DNA of 64,000 bases from Diploscapter coronatus (Eukaryota; Nematoda; Chromadorea; Rhabditida; Rhabditidae), in assembly GCA_964036155.1 (NCBI GenBank), contig OZ038423.1, positions 59,969,249 through 60,033,248 on the forward strand, written 5' to 3'. This document shows positions 1 through 15,908 of the stretch, one piece after another. Every line of letters starts with the position of its first letter. Within the stretch, counting starts at the first letter, position 1. A program made the position numbers and the translations under genes. The notes under the pieces were generated by a model, which was not told the origin of the DNA, ran no database searches, and saw only the letters and a program-made list of their open reading frames with translations.

Positions 1-1980
1 TTCATTGATACTAAATCGCTCCAACGGTAAATTATGGGGTCGATTCAACATATCGTCCTGACTCCACCAGCCCTTATCGTTAACGAGAATTGAAGATATC
101 GGTACCGCTCCTCCCACATTGCCTAAATAGGAGGAAATTAAGTGGGTAATTAGAGTAATTAAATATAGCCAATTACCTCCATCGATAGTCCTAGTGGGTT
201 GCCAACACTGTGTGAAATTATCAAACCCATACATCCACTTCATAGTTTTATCGTCCAAATTTTCCCAAGCATTAACACCCCATTCTGTAGCCCAATCCTA
301 ATTTAGAAAATGGGGGTTTAGACTAGGAAAAATTGAAACTTCAGTTTTATTTGCAACTTACTGCTATCATAACGACGTATTCCCGACTCGGAATCTCCCT
401 TTTCCCGGTTGTATCCACAGGAACCGACCTATCATTAGGATCGATTACGATGAAGGCTGAATTTAAAAATGAAAGGCTATATGAAATCCGAATTTCATAT
501 ATCAGAATTTATATATTTAAATTAAAGATTTACATCCATATAGCCCATCTCCTCTGTCAGTTTGCATATGTCCGTGATACCAGTGCGTTCCCTTGTTATC
601 AGCGATGAAGCGGTATTCGAAACTGTAAAATATAAAAGCTAAATTTCAAGATATCAAATCATAAAATAACGATATTTAAGAAAGAACATAATTTATTCTA
701 TCACAATCTGCATTATAGCCTGCTTTCAATTTCTAACCGAAATATTAGCATATTTTCAGCTTTTTTTAAATTTGAATAATCCTTACTAATTTGTGCTATG
801 AATCGGACACTGCTGAACATAGGATACCCCGTCCATGAACCACATGCCGTGTTTGTCGATTCCGTGCACATGGATGGAAAGAGAGTCCATCAGAACCTTG
901 TTCCTCACCCTTAGTAGAACACTGGAGTTGTAGGGCACAACTATGGGGAGACCGGGGCTGAAAGTTTAGGTTTACTCAAACTCTTAATTTAGACAACATT
1001 TTGAAGTTATTCAGTTCTAGTTTTGACAATTATAATCAATTTTAGATATATGTTTTAAACAAAGAAGGCATGATTTACCAAAAATTTGAAGTGATTTGAG
1101 CCAGTATTCGCATGATTTATGAAATCTATATTATAAAGATAGATACTGTTTAAATTTCAATATTTTATAGAACCCTTCCCAGAAGTGTTTATTTTTTCGA
1201 GCTTCCCTAAATCTCTTCGTTTCGAATGCTCTTTCGCTTCTACTGACCAAGCTCATGACGTAAAAATGTGCGAGTCTCCCTCTTTGGCAGTTTGGTGTAG
1301 TAGATAGCGAGTTAGGCTTTTGCTCTTTCCTGGATGATAAGCGAGATTTTAGAAAAGAGAGAGTAGAGAAGCTCGAAAAAGCAATGTTTCTGGGAAATCT
1401 AGGGTAGGGTAGCTTTACCTAATTCCATTAACAGCCAGGACTCGTTTATGCAGTCCGTCATAAGTCAGAACATCCTCCATTGCAGAGGCATCTTGAGGAT
1501 TCGTATTCGGGTTCATCGCGTAATTCGCGAAACAATCCACCGTCTGGTCGGGGTCTCTTTTGCTCCATCGCATCTAAAGGTTGAATGGTATTTTGGTAGA
1601 CACCTATCTATATTTTTGTCGAAAGTTTGATTTTTCGTAAGTTGAATATTTTTGCAAAGATTCCTACCGTTTTAGGGTCGTAATCAACAGGAGTTCCATG
1701 GAGATAAACGTTATCGTTGTGAAATGACATCGTCAACTTTCGAGTTATTACCATGTCAAATGCGTAGGTGCCATCCTAGATATCAAATTTAAAAAAAATT
1801 TAAATCATTATTTATTAAACTTGATTTTCAGATATATAAATAATATTTTGAGTTAAAATTTGAATTTGGTACCTTTTCAGGTTGAGACAATTTGATAGGC
1901 TGGGCGTATTTCTGATAGCCGATAGAAAACTTAGCCAAAATAGCGAAAATCAAGAATCGATACCCGACTCTTAACCCCAT
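1..1980 (-). CDS. Secreted laccase (multicopper oxidase), copy 1, 5' half; cut by window edge
   Basis: Partial gene read on the minus strand. Visible exons: 1873-1980 (start ATG at 1980, signal peptide), 1668-1775, 1419-1573, 787-957, 534-622, 362-456, 177-297 and 1-122. They match exons 1-8 of the complete laccase at 25340-30593 in order, phase and splice sites. The first two copper-ligand motifs are present: an HVHG box followed by GMWFMDG, and HWYHGHMQTDR. No stop or frameshift is seen, so this copy may be intact beyond the window. Differences from copy 2 are few; one changes Gln to Arg at the start of exon 3 (CGA versus CAA). Family role: oxidation of phenols or diphenols with reduction of oxygen to water, in cuticle or extracellular space. 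Whether this copy is a second locus or an assembly duplicate cannot be told here. Confidence 0.85.
1178..1394 (+). mobile_element. Short TIR element with tRNA-like core, in laccase intron 3
   Basis: The ends are inverted repeats: cccagaagtg...tttcgagctt at the left, mirrored by aagctcgaaaaa...tttctggg at the right. The centre holds a word resembling a tRNA A-box region, ggtgtagtagatagcgagtt. The same element sits at the mirrored position in arm 2 (25956-26168), and a diverged copy lies at about 34531-34725. No ORF. A non-autonomous MITE or SINE-like element is the likely class; no target-site duplication is clear. Confidence 0.6.
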
Positions 1981-2565
1981 TATAGAGGAGTAAAATGAAG
2001 AAATAAGATTAGGAATCTAAAATAGGATGATGGCAATTTTCAGGGGAGGTGGAGCCTGGGATTAATGCCCTAATCAGAAGAGTTAATAAATGCCAAGTTG
2101 ATATTCCAGACGGTTTTTCAGGCCTATCCTTTAATGTGGAACGAGAGGTATGGAGAAATTATTCTGCAGCGATAATAAAGAGTAAATGTCAGGAAAAACT
2201 AAAGTCTTAGCAAAGGGGTTATTTCCAGGGGTCCGCAGATCTAGTTGATTTTCACATATTTTGTACAGTTTTTTTCACGCTGATCATCATGATGTGGTTT
2301 GTTCTTCATAAAAATTATCGTATGCAGGATTATGGTAGCTTGAAGTTTTGACAGACCCGACCTCGGGAAAAAATTAATAACTTCTTTATTTGTGGACCAA
2401 ACCAAATGCAGTTTTTGCACTCAGTAGCTAATGTCCTACCCTTCGATTCATGTAACCATGATGAGTCACGACAACCACCTGTCTTGGCGGGAAAATTGAG
2501 AATTCAAAATATTAAGAAAAGAAGTTATGGCTTATACTGGCCGATAAACTCCTGTGACGCTATTG

Positions 2566-2720
2566 AAGAATACGATTCACAAACGAATACATGGCGAGAA
2601 GTCGGAAAATTAACATAAAATAAATCTTGATTATAATAATCTCAGATTTCATACAAAAATTTTATTCAATAAAATGAAATAATAATTTAATTTCAATGAA
2701 CATAATACAGAAAACTCTTG
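2566..2720 (+). pseudogene. Duplicated Kelch gene tail (last blade plus 3' UTR)
   Basis: The codons for IEEYDSQTNTWREVGK and the following 3' untranslated sequence are nearly identical to 6150-6310, the end of the HSP70-Kelch gene downstream. Here the ORF ends in TAA at 2616-2618. An open stretch upstream from about 2406 has no recognised Kelch blade. This looks like the 3' end of a tandem copy whose 5' part was lost, possibly when the laccase inverted duplication formed at 2163. It could also be the last exon of a gene whose other exons I cannot see. Confidence 0.6.
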
Positions 2721-6212
<3,492 letters not shown>

Positions 6213-6505
6213 AGCTTGATTATAATAATCTCAGATCTCCTATGGAAATTTTATCCAATAAAATGTGAAATGATAATTTAATTTCAATGCACATGATGCA
6301 GACAACTCTCGAAGATATCCAAAAGTGATGAGGGGAAATTGTAACTGAAATAAATATTCTTTAAAATATTGATTAACATGAAAATTTTCGTTTAATTTGC
6401 GAACTATTCATTCATTTATTAGCTAAATAGATGATTTATTGTCTAGTTCAAATTTTAAATAAAATAAATATTTTGAGATTTCCATAGATTAATTGTTGTC
6501 GTCGT
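6213..6505. other. 3' flank of HSP70-Kelch gene
   Basis: AT-rich sequence after the stop. aataaa-type words (for example near 6259) can serve as polyadenylation signals. The first 100 bases match the flank of the duplicated tail at 2619-2720. Nothing else recognised. Confidence 0.4.
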
Positions 6506-6940
6506 TCAGTTATCCTTTGCAGGATATCCAGGAAGTACCACGAGGAGGTAGACGAACATCACTTCCCGCCACACAATAACATCTGAAAACTTAATATTTA
6601 GATTTTTAAAATCCTATGAAAAAATCTCAATCTCTTGATCGAATCACATTAAAGACATAAATATTCCTTCTCTTATAACTTAATTTACCTTTTCTCTGCG
6701 TAGGTATTCGAGTCTTGATTGCACGTCGTTGACAGTCGCTCCTTCCACCTCGAGCATCTCCCTTAGATCGGCCCTGCCATTCACTTCGGAAACGAATTTG
6801 TCGATGTCGTAGTGCTTGTTCCAGATCTCTCCTCCCGAATCAGCCTGCCTTCTGGATCCTCGCCACGACTTCATCCACTGCTGGGCAGATCATTCCTTTT
6901 TGCGATTTGATTTCCTCAGACTGAAAATAACATCTTCGTA
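6506..6940 (-). CDS. Exon-like ORFs of an unrecognised minus-strand gene, possibly broken
   Basis: Two blocks look coding on the minus strand. Block 1, from an acceptor near 6920 down to a gtaaat donor at 6688, contains an open frame with IWNKHYDIDKFVSEVNGR and DVQSRLEYLRREK. Block 2, 6506-6582 after a ttttcag acceptor, reads VIVWREVMFVYLLVVLPGY and ends in TGA, a possible C-terminal membrane segment. In block 1 a second frame (EEIKSQKGMICPAVDEV) precedes a stop at a point where only a frame change would join it to the first. The phase between blocks does not match either. I do not recognise the family. It may be a decayed gene or may have exons I have misplaced. Confidence 0.4.
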
Positions 6941-7188
6941 ATCTCGACTCTACGCTTTTCCACAAGTGCATCTTTGCCATTTTCTAACTATTATTCTCTC
7001 TGGTTTTAGTTTGAAAAATATAGAAAAGGTCACCTTTTTAAAATGTCCATATTTCCATTAGAGTATTAAAATCTGAAGATTTAGACTTCGAATAATGTCC
7101 GATTTAGGCGGGCATTAGAGTTGAGATACGGTATCTGAAATTCATTTTTAAGTTGAAAAATCGATTTGAGGATAGGAAATAGAAGAAA

Positions 7189-7687
7189 CTCGGAGAGAAG
7201 TTGAAGGGCTAGTTCAGGGGTAGTGCAGACCTGCAGCAGAATCAGGGGTATTGCAGCGCTGCTGCATGGCTGCTGCAGATTTCAGGAGTAGATACATCCC
7301 TGCTGAAGATCTGTAGCAGGGGAAGAGAAATTGCAGGCCTGCTACAGGAATCAGGGGTAGTACAGACCTGCTACAGAGCTGCAGCAGGGGTGAGGGACGT
7401 TACCCTCCACTCTCCCAAACTCGTTGAACGATAAAACATAGTGGCGGAAAAGTGGTTGCTTTAAAGAAGTGGGGGGTAATATCTTCACCCGCAGCAGGAA
7501 GAAAAACATAAGGAAAAGAAAGAAATATAAGGAGAAAAGAAGAACGTTCTAGCGCGAGGAGCTGCTGCCCTGCTGCAGGGGTAGATGCACTCCTGCATCA
7601 GGGGTGAGTACTGGCAGGTGCAGGCCTGCAGCTGCCAGTACTCACCCCTGTCCTACCCCTGAACTACCTCTGCAATTTCTCTCCGAG
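7189..7687 (+). mobile_element. GC-rich inverted-repeat element with CTGCAGCAGGGGT repeats
   Basis: Ends form an imperfect inverted repeat of about 35 bases: ctcggagagaag...gttcaggggtag at the left, mirrored by ctacccctgaac...tttctctccgag at the right. The body is packed with variants of ctgctgcaggggtag and is far more GC-rich than its surroundings. A central segment at about 7410-7475 matches the reverse complement of the MITE interior (3676-3735), sharing the word ataaaacatagtg. No ORF and no clear target duplication. Likely a foldback or composite non-autonomous transposon. Confidence 0.65.
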
Positions 7688-8408
7688 AATGGTTGTCGCT
7701 CGAGAGATTTGTTTAGAGGAAGTGGTTGTAAAACAGAAAAGCCAGAGAAAGAATGACCGTTCACAAGATAGAGAAACGAAAACATTCAAATAATTCGAAT
7801 GGCAAAAAGTAGCGCAGCTGGGCGATGTCTGAGAGCAAGGTTTTGAGATAGAAAGACATGAATCATCAGTTTTCCTCTCATTTTTGAATTCAAATCGAGC
7901 TTCGCATACTTTTGAAAAATCGGAGGGAATTTTCCTTAAAAAACTGAAAGAATTTCGAAAAAAATTGAAGACTAGAAGACTTGTTGGATTGGGAAAGTTA
8001 TCGGATCAATAGATTTCAGTTTTACATTTGGCACTTGGAATAAAAAATGAGGTTGAAAAAATAAATCAGAAAGAAATGAGAAAAACCACAATTCATAGCG
8101 AGTACAAGGTTGAAGATGAGCCAAAAGGATCAAGAACTTGGCAAGTGGTTTCCTGTGTCACTCTCAATATTCTCTGCATCTGTTTATGCACCACTTTCAT
8201 TTCAATAATAATTGTATTTTGCATAATATTTTCCAGTGGGAAGACTACTGTACATTTTTCATGCTTCTTTCTCTCTTCTATTCAATGTTTCCTTTTTGTG
8301 CGGCGCGTTTGCAGTTCTTTTCGTTATTTCGTTTCGCTTTACCCACTTTCGTTATTTTCTATTTGTCTTCCGATTTTTACCGAGTTTATGTTAATTTTCA
8401 GTCAAATC
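7688..8408. other. Spacer upstream of PRP18 with possible trans-splice acceptor
   Basis: No convincing gene. Open frames near 8028-8531 begin at non-ATG codons and lack family features. A clean acceptor, aattttcag, ends at 8401, eight bases before the PRP18 ATG; it may receive a spliced leader or close a 5' UTR intron. Confidence 0.4.
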
Positions 8409-10823
8409 ATGGACGCGTTGGCGCGAATGAAAGAGGCTATCGCTAAAAAGAGGAAACAAGTCGAAGAAATCGCTCCAGAAGTAAGAATTTCTTTTTTTAC
8501 GTTATTGAAAATTTTTATTACGCTTTTTTAATTCAGGGTAAGAAATTCTTCAAGCGAGGTGATCTGGAGGCAAAACGGGAGCAGGAATACCTGGAAAGGC
8601 AGAGACTCAAGGAAGAATTACGGTTGGCTAAGGTATTTTTAAAAATTAAAATGTGAAAAATCAAGATAATAGCTTTCTTTATTTCTAAGAATGCTCTATT
8701 GGAAAGATATTTTCAAAAATCTTAAAAATACAATTTTAAATTTCAGGAAGATCGCCCCACCTCGTCCCGAGAAAACTCGCCCTCTGAGAGTCGGAAACAG
8801 ACCTCTTCGTCAGAAAAGAAGCAAGAGGAATCGCGAATTTCGCTGGCCGAAGTCCAGAAACGATTGCGAGCGAGGAGCGCACCGATTTTGTTGTTCGGTA
8901 ATTTTTAAAATAAAATGTTTAAAATTCTCCTTTTCCCTAAATTATAAGAAAACGGTATCTAAAAATTTAAATATCTTTTATTTTTATTTTTTAACAAATA
9001 TTAATTTCAGGCGAATCCGCGGACGACATTCGCGAGCGGTTGATTCGTTTGGAGACCGAGCAGCCGGACCTGAAAGAGGGCTGGAACAACGAGCTCGAGA
9101 CTGCCTACCAGGACGTCGATAATGAGCTAATTAAGGTAACTAGCTCGGAGTTAATTATTCTAATAAAATATTTCATTGCCCTAGTTATCTTAAACATCGT
9201 CCTCTAAGTATTTATTTTCTTTTCTCGATCTTTGTTTTTTTCTTATTCAATTTCAGCTATTTTTAGTCGATTATTCATTTAATTACCTCAATTATCTCGA
9301 TTTAATTACCCCCAATTAAGGAAGTCATCGAAGGCAGTCAGGACAAAGAGGGCAAGCACGACGTGGATTTGCCGGAAAACGTCGACAATTGGAAACAAAT
9401 CGAGCATCAGGCCACTTTGCTGGGATTGGGTGGGGTTTTTGAAAATTCGATTTTTAAAGTAAATTTAGTTTTTAAATTTTATTTGTAGATTTTTTCAGAT
9501 ATATTTCTTAAAATATATTTGATCGATTTCTAGGAGACGATGGAAACCGCGACTGCGACATCATTTTGTCGATCATCAAGTACCTTCTGGCGAGGTGGGG
9601 CAAAATTCTGAACTCCAGAGACGATGAGACGAAAAAGAGTGCTCTGGGTGAGTCTTTTAATTGTTTTAATTAAAAATAGAAGACCCACTGAATCTCTTAT
9701 TTTTTGAAGATGTACTTTCTGAAAAGATAGCATTTTTCATATTCCAAAATTCTAAGATCCACAGATTCCCATAATATCTCCTGATTCCTAAAAATTTGTT
9801 TAATTTCTAAATTTAATTAATCTTGTTCAGGCCGACACCACGCCTCGGTCCACAAGCAGACCGTGAATCACATGAAGCCGCTGCTAAATTCCCTGGAAAA
9901 TCACACCTGTAACTCGGATATTCGACATCATTTGGCCAAGATTTGCAGGTAAAAATAAAATAGTTTAATTGAGCTTTTCCCAAAAAATCTTGTATCATTC
10001 TTTCCTGAATATCTAAAATATGCTAATTTTATTTATTACTACTACTTAATATGTTGCTTTAACAACCTATCTAGTACTAACAATTATGTTTTTAGATAGT
10101 TTTATGAGATTTCTTGAAACACCAAATTGTGAAATTCTCACAAATTCACGAAATTTTCGAGTTTCAGACTGATGGTCCTGGATAGGAACTACATTCTTGC
10201 AAATGACGCCTACATGGAGATGGCTATCGGAAATGCGCCCTGGCCAGTGGGAGTTACTAGATCCGGTAAGTCATTAAGAATATTTTTTCGTTATTTTCAA
10301 AAGCTTACGATTCGCCTACTAGATATTGAAAATTTCTTGAAACATTTCTAGAATTTACATTTATACGTTTGTTTTGAATTTCATATTATTTGCGAAACAT
10401 AAATATATGGAGAGATAACCAATCTTTATACAATTTTTCTAAGATTTAAATAATTTTAGGTATCCATCAGCGTCCCGGCTCAGCAAAGGCCTATGTCTCG
10501 AATATCGCTCACGTGCTCAACGATGAAACTCAGAGGAAGTATATTCAGGTATGTTTTAAATATTTAAAAAAATTGAAACTATAAGAGATAGGATGTTGTA
10601 AGCTGAGGGGCTTTCTCTTACCATTTTCTAGATTTTTTAAGTTTCCTTGTGGATGTTGGAATGCATTCTTTAGGTGCTAAAGTAATAATAATAATTATTA
10701 TTATTATAAAAAAAATTAAAAGTGAAAATTCAGGGCTTCAAACGACTCATGACGCGAATGCAGGAGTACTTCCCGACCGACCCGTCAAAGTGCATTGATT
10801 TCGTTCGGAAAGACGAATCCTAA
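8409..10823 (+). CDS. PRPF18: Pre-mRNA-splicing factor 18 (second-step factor)
   Basis: Ten exons: 8409-8480, 8537-8632, 8747-8897, 9011-9135, 9321-9429, 9534-9647, 9831-9948, 10168-10265, 10460-10548, 10734-10823. They total 1062 bases and close in frame (353 aa; human PRPF18 is 342). The N-terminus has the KKRKQVEE and [18 protein letters not shown] region. Residues about 80-100 hold the PRP4-like motif [16 protein letters not shown]. The C-terminal Prp18 domain carries [17 protein letters not shown] and [19 protein letters not shown], ending FPTDPSKC. The protein acts in the spliceosome with Slu7 at 3' splice-site ligation (family knowledge). The mapped exons contain many in-phase short introns. 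An AATAAA lies near 10870, about 45 bases after the stop, and the next gene begins within 190 bases on the same strand, as in an operon. Confidence 0.95.
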
Positions 10824-11011
10824 ACATTTTCGAGAAAATTGAATTTTGAAAGTTCAAACTAGCATAACTAATAAATTTAAATTATTCATGTTTCTCTGTT
10901 TGTTGCTCTGATTTTAGCCGTTTCTTGACGGTAATTTTATATTTTCATCGATTTTATTGATTTTTATCGATTGTTAGCGAGTTATTGATTTTTCAGGATT
11001 ACTGTAAGGCG
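10824..11011 (+). promoter_or_regulatory. Short PRP18-SART3 spacer with poly(A) signal and acceptor
   Basis: Between the PRP18 stop and the SART3 ATG lie an aataaa near 10870, a T-rich stretch (10920-10990) and a strong acceptor, gatttttcag, ending at 10996, 15 bases before the ATG. This arrangement matches an intercistronic region of a trans-spliced operon. No donor partner upstream is needed or evident. Inference only. Confidence 0.5.
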
Positions 11012-14000
11012 ATGTCCAAAACCGAAGAGAACGGTGGTCGTAATCCTGGAACTGCGTCTACGGACGAAGAGCTGGATCCGCACGACATCAACATGGATTC
11101 TGATTCCAACGACGACGAAGACGAGGATTACGATAATCCGGATTCTGGAGCGGGCACGGAAGAGCTAACCGCGGAAATGTTCCAGATGGCTCTGGAAGAG
11201 GCTAGGGAGAAGGTGGAATTTTTAAAAAATTTTTATTCATTTTTGATGCTTGGACAAGTCCATCGTGCTCAAGAATTTGTAGTATTTATGAAATTTTTGA
11301 GACTTATGAAAAGAAATTTGACAAAAATTGACTTCATTTTTATGATTCCAAGATAGGTTTATCAAATTTGTTAAAATGCCTTTTCTATTTATGGAATTTC
11401 TGAAATATGCGTTACAAATTAATACCAAATCAATTTTATGTTGCACTTTGAATTGGCGAAGAGAACACTTGAAACATGTTTTTATTTTGGAAAATAATAA
11501 GAAAAGTACTTTTTCAGAAAGACCCCAGTTTGATCCAGACGGTGTTCGAAAAGTTCGTGAATAAGTTCCCCGACAACGCAGAGGTATGGCACTCCTATGG
11601 ACACTGGGCCGAGACTGAGCTGAAGATTCCTTCTGTAAGATTTTTTAAGAAATATTTTTCGAAATTTCTAAAATAATCAAAAATCATTTTTTCGATAACA
11701 ATTCTATTTCTCCCAACTCAAAATGTAGCAAAATTTGAATAATTTTTGCGATTCTATTTTTAGAAAATTTAGAAAGTTCAATATAAAGGAATAAATAATT
11801 TAGAAACTAAAGACAAAACAAACAATTTAATGAAATGAAATAATAATTGCAGGTGGCCGCGGAAATTTACGACCGCGCTCTGCAGGCCTGTCCAGAGTAC
11901 TACACGTTGTGGCAGCAGGCTCTGACTACGTTCGAGAGGGCAAGGAAGTCGGCCGAAGAGCTCGATCAGTACTGGGCCAATGCCAAGGAGATCGGTATTA
12001 CGTAAGAATTATTATTATTAAAAAAATTATTGCTTTATTTTATGAAACGATTAAAATGATCGGAGCTCAATCCATTTTAATGGCCAAGATATAACAGTTC
12101 CCTTGAAAAATTCGAATGACTGGGAATTATGCAAATCGCCATCTGAATAGTAAGAGGTTGACAGTGTTTAAACACTTGGACACCACATTTTTGGCCATTT
12201 AGAAATTATTCACCGCAAAAATACTTCTTCTTTAAAGAATTTGTTTAAATAAAAACAATTCCAGCGACGACCCTCTGTCGGGCTTCTCTCTCTACCGCAC
12301 CTACATCTATCTGCTACGTCGTCGCATCACTGCGAATGCAGAGGCTGAAGGCAGAACGGCCGGACCTCAAGACTATGCGAAAGTCGTCGAGATTTTCGAG
12401 GAGGGGGATAAGGTTTTTGATTTATTCAAAAATTTTTGTTTTTATTTTAGAAATTTTAAAGATAGTTCTACGATATCAATTTTTTGATTGAAAGTGATAT
12501 GAATTTTAAAAACTGATTTTCGTTTATTTTTTCTTAAACTGATTTCCAGATCCTTCGGGAGTATTTCGGCCAAGACTGGGATCCGCTGTTCGAATACCGC
12601 AAAATGCAGGCCCAGTTCTACGCTAGCAAGATGAGGGAACCGGAAAAGGTAAGAATTTAAAAATAAAAATCAAATAAAAAATAATATAAAATAATAAATT
12701 TTTAAATATTATAATTAAGATAAGAAATTCAGGCCGCCAAAATCTGGGAGGACATTTTGGCTTCGGGGGCTGGAAGGAATGCGGACAAGTGGATTGAGGC
12801 GGCCAACTTGCTTCGTGCCTATGGGACGAATCTAAAACTCGCCAGAAAGTTCCTCACCAATGTGAGTAATTAAGTATTTAATTAGGGTAGTCGAGTCTAG
12901 ACAAGTGGGGATAGTTAAGTTTAGTTAACTATAATAGTTAAATCCGTCAATTATGCTAATATTAAGGCTCTAAACTCGGTCTCCGACCACCCGGAGCAGA
13001 TCTTCAAATTCGTGATTCAGTTCGAACGGGAGGAGGGCACGCTGGAGGAGCTTGACTTGGCTTTGCAGAAGGTAAAACATTGTTATTTTTCAAACTTGAA
13101 TTTTTTAAACAAAATACAAGTTCTATTAGATTCTTTTTCTTTTCTTTAAGAAATAATTTCGAAAAAGAAAGTACACAAATTCAGGTCAACAACCAATCCC
13201 AGCAGCGTGCGAAAAGACCCCAGAAGAAGATGCAGGAGCAGAAGAGCGGACCTCCGAAGAAGCAGGCCACCCCCACCAAGAAATGGGACAAGAGGGAAGG
13301 CAAGGAGCACGCAGAGCAAAGCCATAGCGCCCCGGCTCCCAGAAGGAGGGACACCCCCTTCGTCGACAGAAAACGCCCCGCCCCAGAACTGCTGGAGATG
13401 AAAGAGATGGAGAATAAGAAGGTGAAATTTTGAATGTTTTGAAATGTTTATTTGATTTAAAAAACTATTATAGATGTTATTGAAATTTAAGAAACATATT
13501 TTTAATTTAAACAAATTGAAAAATACCCTGAAAATTGTTTATCGAGATTTCAGTTTTCATTCATTTTTAGAGGTTTTTGAAACTTATTTATTTGTTTAAT
13601 TAAGAAAACTTCACAAGTATACTAAAGCTAGACATTTTACATGTAATATGTCAAGCTTGCTGAAATCTAACTTAAAATTGCAGTTGAAAATTTGTGATTA
13701 TTTCGTTTTTGACTATTTCAAAAATTCCTATACGAAGTAAGGAAATGGGGGTATAAAATAAAAAATAAGTTTGAAAAAAACATTTTAAGGCCCACCGCCT
13801 ACCGCCTCCCTCATTCGATATGCCCAAGTCGCCAGCTGAGAAGGACAAGGACGGCTTCGTCATGCCTTCACTTCCCGTCAAGAAAGGGGCTAATTTTACG
13901 GTAATTCGAATTTTTAAATTTTACAACTGTAGTCTTTTTCAGCTAGAAAGGGTTTCTATATCTTTTCCATAGAAACATGATTTATTTTTAAAGGGAAATG

Positions 14001-15908
14001 ATTAGTTTTTCATAAATATCATTATTTAAAAACTGAAAAATATAATTTTCCAAGTCAGGCCCTAAAAAGTTTTAAAACTTCAGCCTCTTGGGCCGGAAAT
14101 CCCGCGTCAATCCACGTCTGAATCGATGGAAATCAGTCAGGAAAATGGGGAGGACGGAAGACAGAAGCCGACCTCCAAATGGGCCGTTTTCGTGTCCAAC
14201 TTGGACTTCAAAATCACGGAGGAACAGATTAAGGAGGTATTTTTCTTTAAATTTTTTTTTTAATTTAAAAAGTGAACGAAGAAAGTTAGATTATTATTGT
14301 AAGAAGTAGTTTTTGATTTTTGAAATTTAACTTGTTGAAACTCGTAGTATCTTTTCCAGCGAGTTTTTAAGACGGGTAATGTTTCAAAATCAGATTTATT
14401 TCAAGTTAGTTTGGTCTATGATCTTATGGAGCATATTTTAAAAATTTCACAAGTTTTCATCTTTATGATAGAATGCAGTAGGAATAGCATTTATTGAAAG
14501 GCGATTTGATCAGAAACTTTCTAAAACATATCTGATTTTTGTAAAAAAGCGACAAAATTTGAATTTCAGGCCCTTGAAGGCGTCGTCGCCGTCCGATTCA
14601 ACTTCCGTGGCGGCAGTAAACTCCACAAGGGCTACGCCTTCGTCGATTTGGACTCGGAACGCCATTTCCGCAGCGCTCTCGCCAAGGACAGAACGCCCCT
14701 CGATGGACGCCCCATGTTTGTGAGTAATTAACGGGATAATTAGGGTAATTAAGTGAGATAATCAGGTAATTTAGATCTCCGAAAACGACCCGAACAAGAG
14801 AGTCGGCTTCAAGTACGACGCGGGCCTGGAGAAGAACAAGCTGTTCGTGAGGAACGTGCACATAGACGCTACGGAGGATCAGTTAAGGGTGAGACTGATC
14901 TTTTTTTAAACTCTAGTCTCTTCAAAATGGCGATCTCTTTTCAGGATCTCTTCACCCAGTTCGGTCCAGTCAAATCGACGAGAATTGTAACTTTCAAGTC
15001 AGGTAAAATTGAAAAAAAAAAATCATTTAAAAAAATAATGATAATTTGAGGAGTCTCTAAGGGCATCGCATACGTGGACATGGAAAACGAGAAGGACGCA
15101 AAGAAGGCCGTCGATGCAGAGGAATTGGTCCTTTTAGGTTATTTTTTCTATTCTTTCACAAGCTTCAAAAACCCTATATGAAATAGAAAAATTCTCTAAT
15201 AATAAGTTAGTTCTTCTTGCACTTTTTGGGTCCAGATCTTTATGAAATTTCTAGATAAATATTTTATGAGTTTCTAAAAGGTCAAACTTTTATAAGATTC
15301 CGAAGAGATTGATATTTTCGATTTGTCTTTAAATTTAAAACTAGAATAGAAATTTTCAGAGAAACAACTCACCGTCCTCTTGTCAAACCCTCCCAAGAAA
15401 GGCGAGTCGTCTGGTGGCAGACCCAAGTCCGACTTTTCTGGAGCCGCTCTCGGGGCACATGCACCTCAGGTATAGAATTAGATCAAATTTTTATTTAAAA
15501 AATTCCATTCTATCTAAGAAATCAACTTTTTTCAGCAAGCCGGCCAGAGAAAGGGCCACGCCTCGATGATTCAGCTCGTTCCGAGGAACATCGCTAAGAA
15601 AGCCGGACCAGGCGGATCGATCGAGGCTGGAGCGGGCAAGAAGGGGGAGGGCGAGAAAATGGAGCAGGTAAGAGTACACTTGAGAACATTTTTGATAATT
15701 CGAAGAAAACTTTGATAAAACCTTCATTAGAAAATTTGTATCTCCGATTCTTGATCCGACTAATGAAATATATGAAAATTCTCGGTGAAGTTATGATTTA
15801 GAAAAAAAACGATAAAATTCAAATTTTTATTTTTAGGACCCCAAGCCCCTAGCTCCGTCCGGTGGTATGTCCAATGACCAATTCAGAAGCCTGCTCATGA
15901 AAAAATAA
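11012..15908 (+). CDS. SART3: SART3/Prp24-type U6 snRNP recycling factor (HAT repeats, two RRMs)
   Basis: Seventeen exons: 11012-11212, 11518-11634, 11853-12001, 12265-12412, 12550-12648, 12733-12861, 12967-13071, 13185-13421, 13790-13900, 14084-14236, 14570-14719, 14775-14888, 14945-15002, 15054-15137, 15360-15469, 15536-15667, 15837-15908. The sum is 2169 bases, in frame, 722 aa; human SART3 is longer (963 aa), so the HAT array is shorter. Order: acidic N-terminus; HAT repeats (WHSYGHWAETELKIPS, YYTLWQQAL, DKWIEAANLLR); basic/proline linker; RRM1 with WAVFVSNLDF and KGYAFVDLDSE; RRM2 with NKLFVRNVHI and KGIAYVDME; extreme C-terminus MSNDQFRSLLMKK, the LSm-interaction motif. The family re-anneals U4 and U6 snRNPs. 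The acceptor of exon 14 (ttgaggag) is pyrimidine-poor but alone restores the RRM frame. Confidence 0.95.

Larger units (their letters stand above)
1..2163 (+). repeat. Left arm of a large inverted duplication
   Basis: Bases 1-2163 read as the reverse complement of 25157-27345 with only scattered substitutions and a few indels, the largest a shorter intron 1 in this arm. Base 1 pairs with 27345 and base 1980 with 25340. Similarity fades just past 2163, after the shared word gagaaattatt. The arm starts outside the window, so its full length is unknown. It carries laccase exons 1-8 plus about 180 bases of 5' flank. Confidence 0.95.

Noticed and set aside
8028..8446. Two overlapping open frames before PRP18
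   Set aside because: Both are low-complexity, C/T-rich translations; the longer begins at a TTG, and no splice or family evidence supports them.
13146..13514. Minus-strand 122-codon open frame
   Set aside because: It is the shadow of SART3 exon 8, whose proline/arginine-rich codons keep the opposite strand open.
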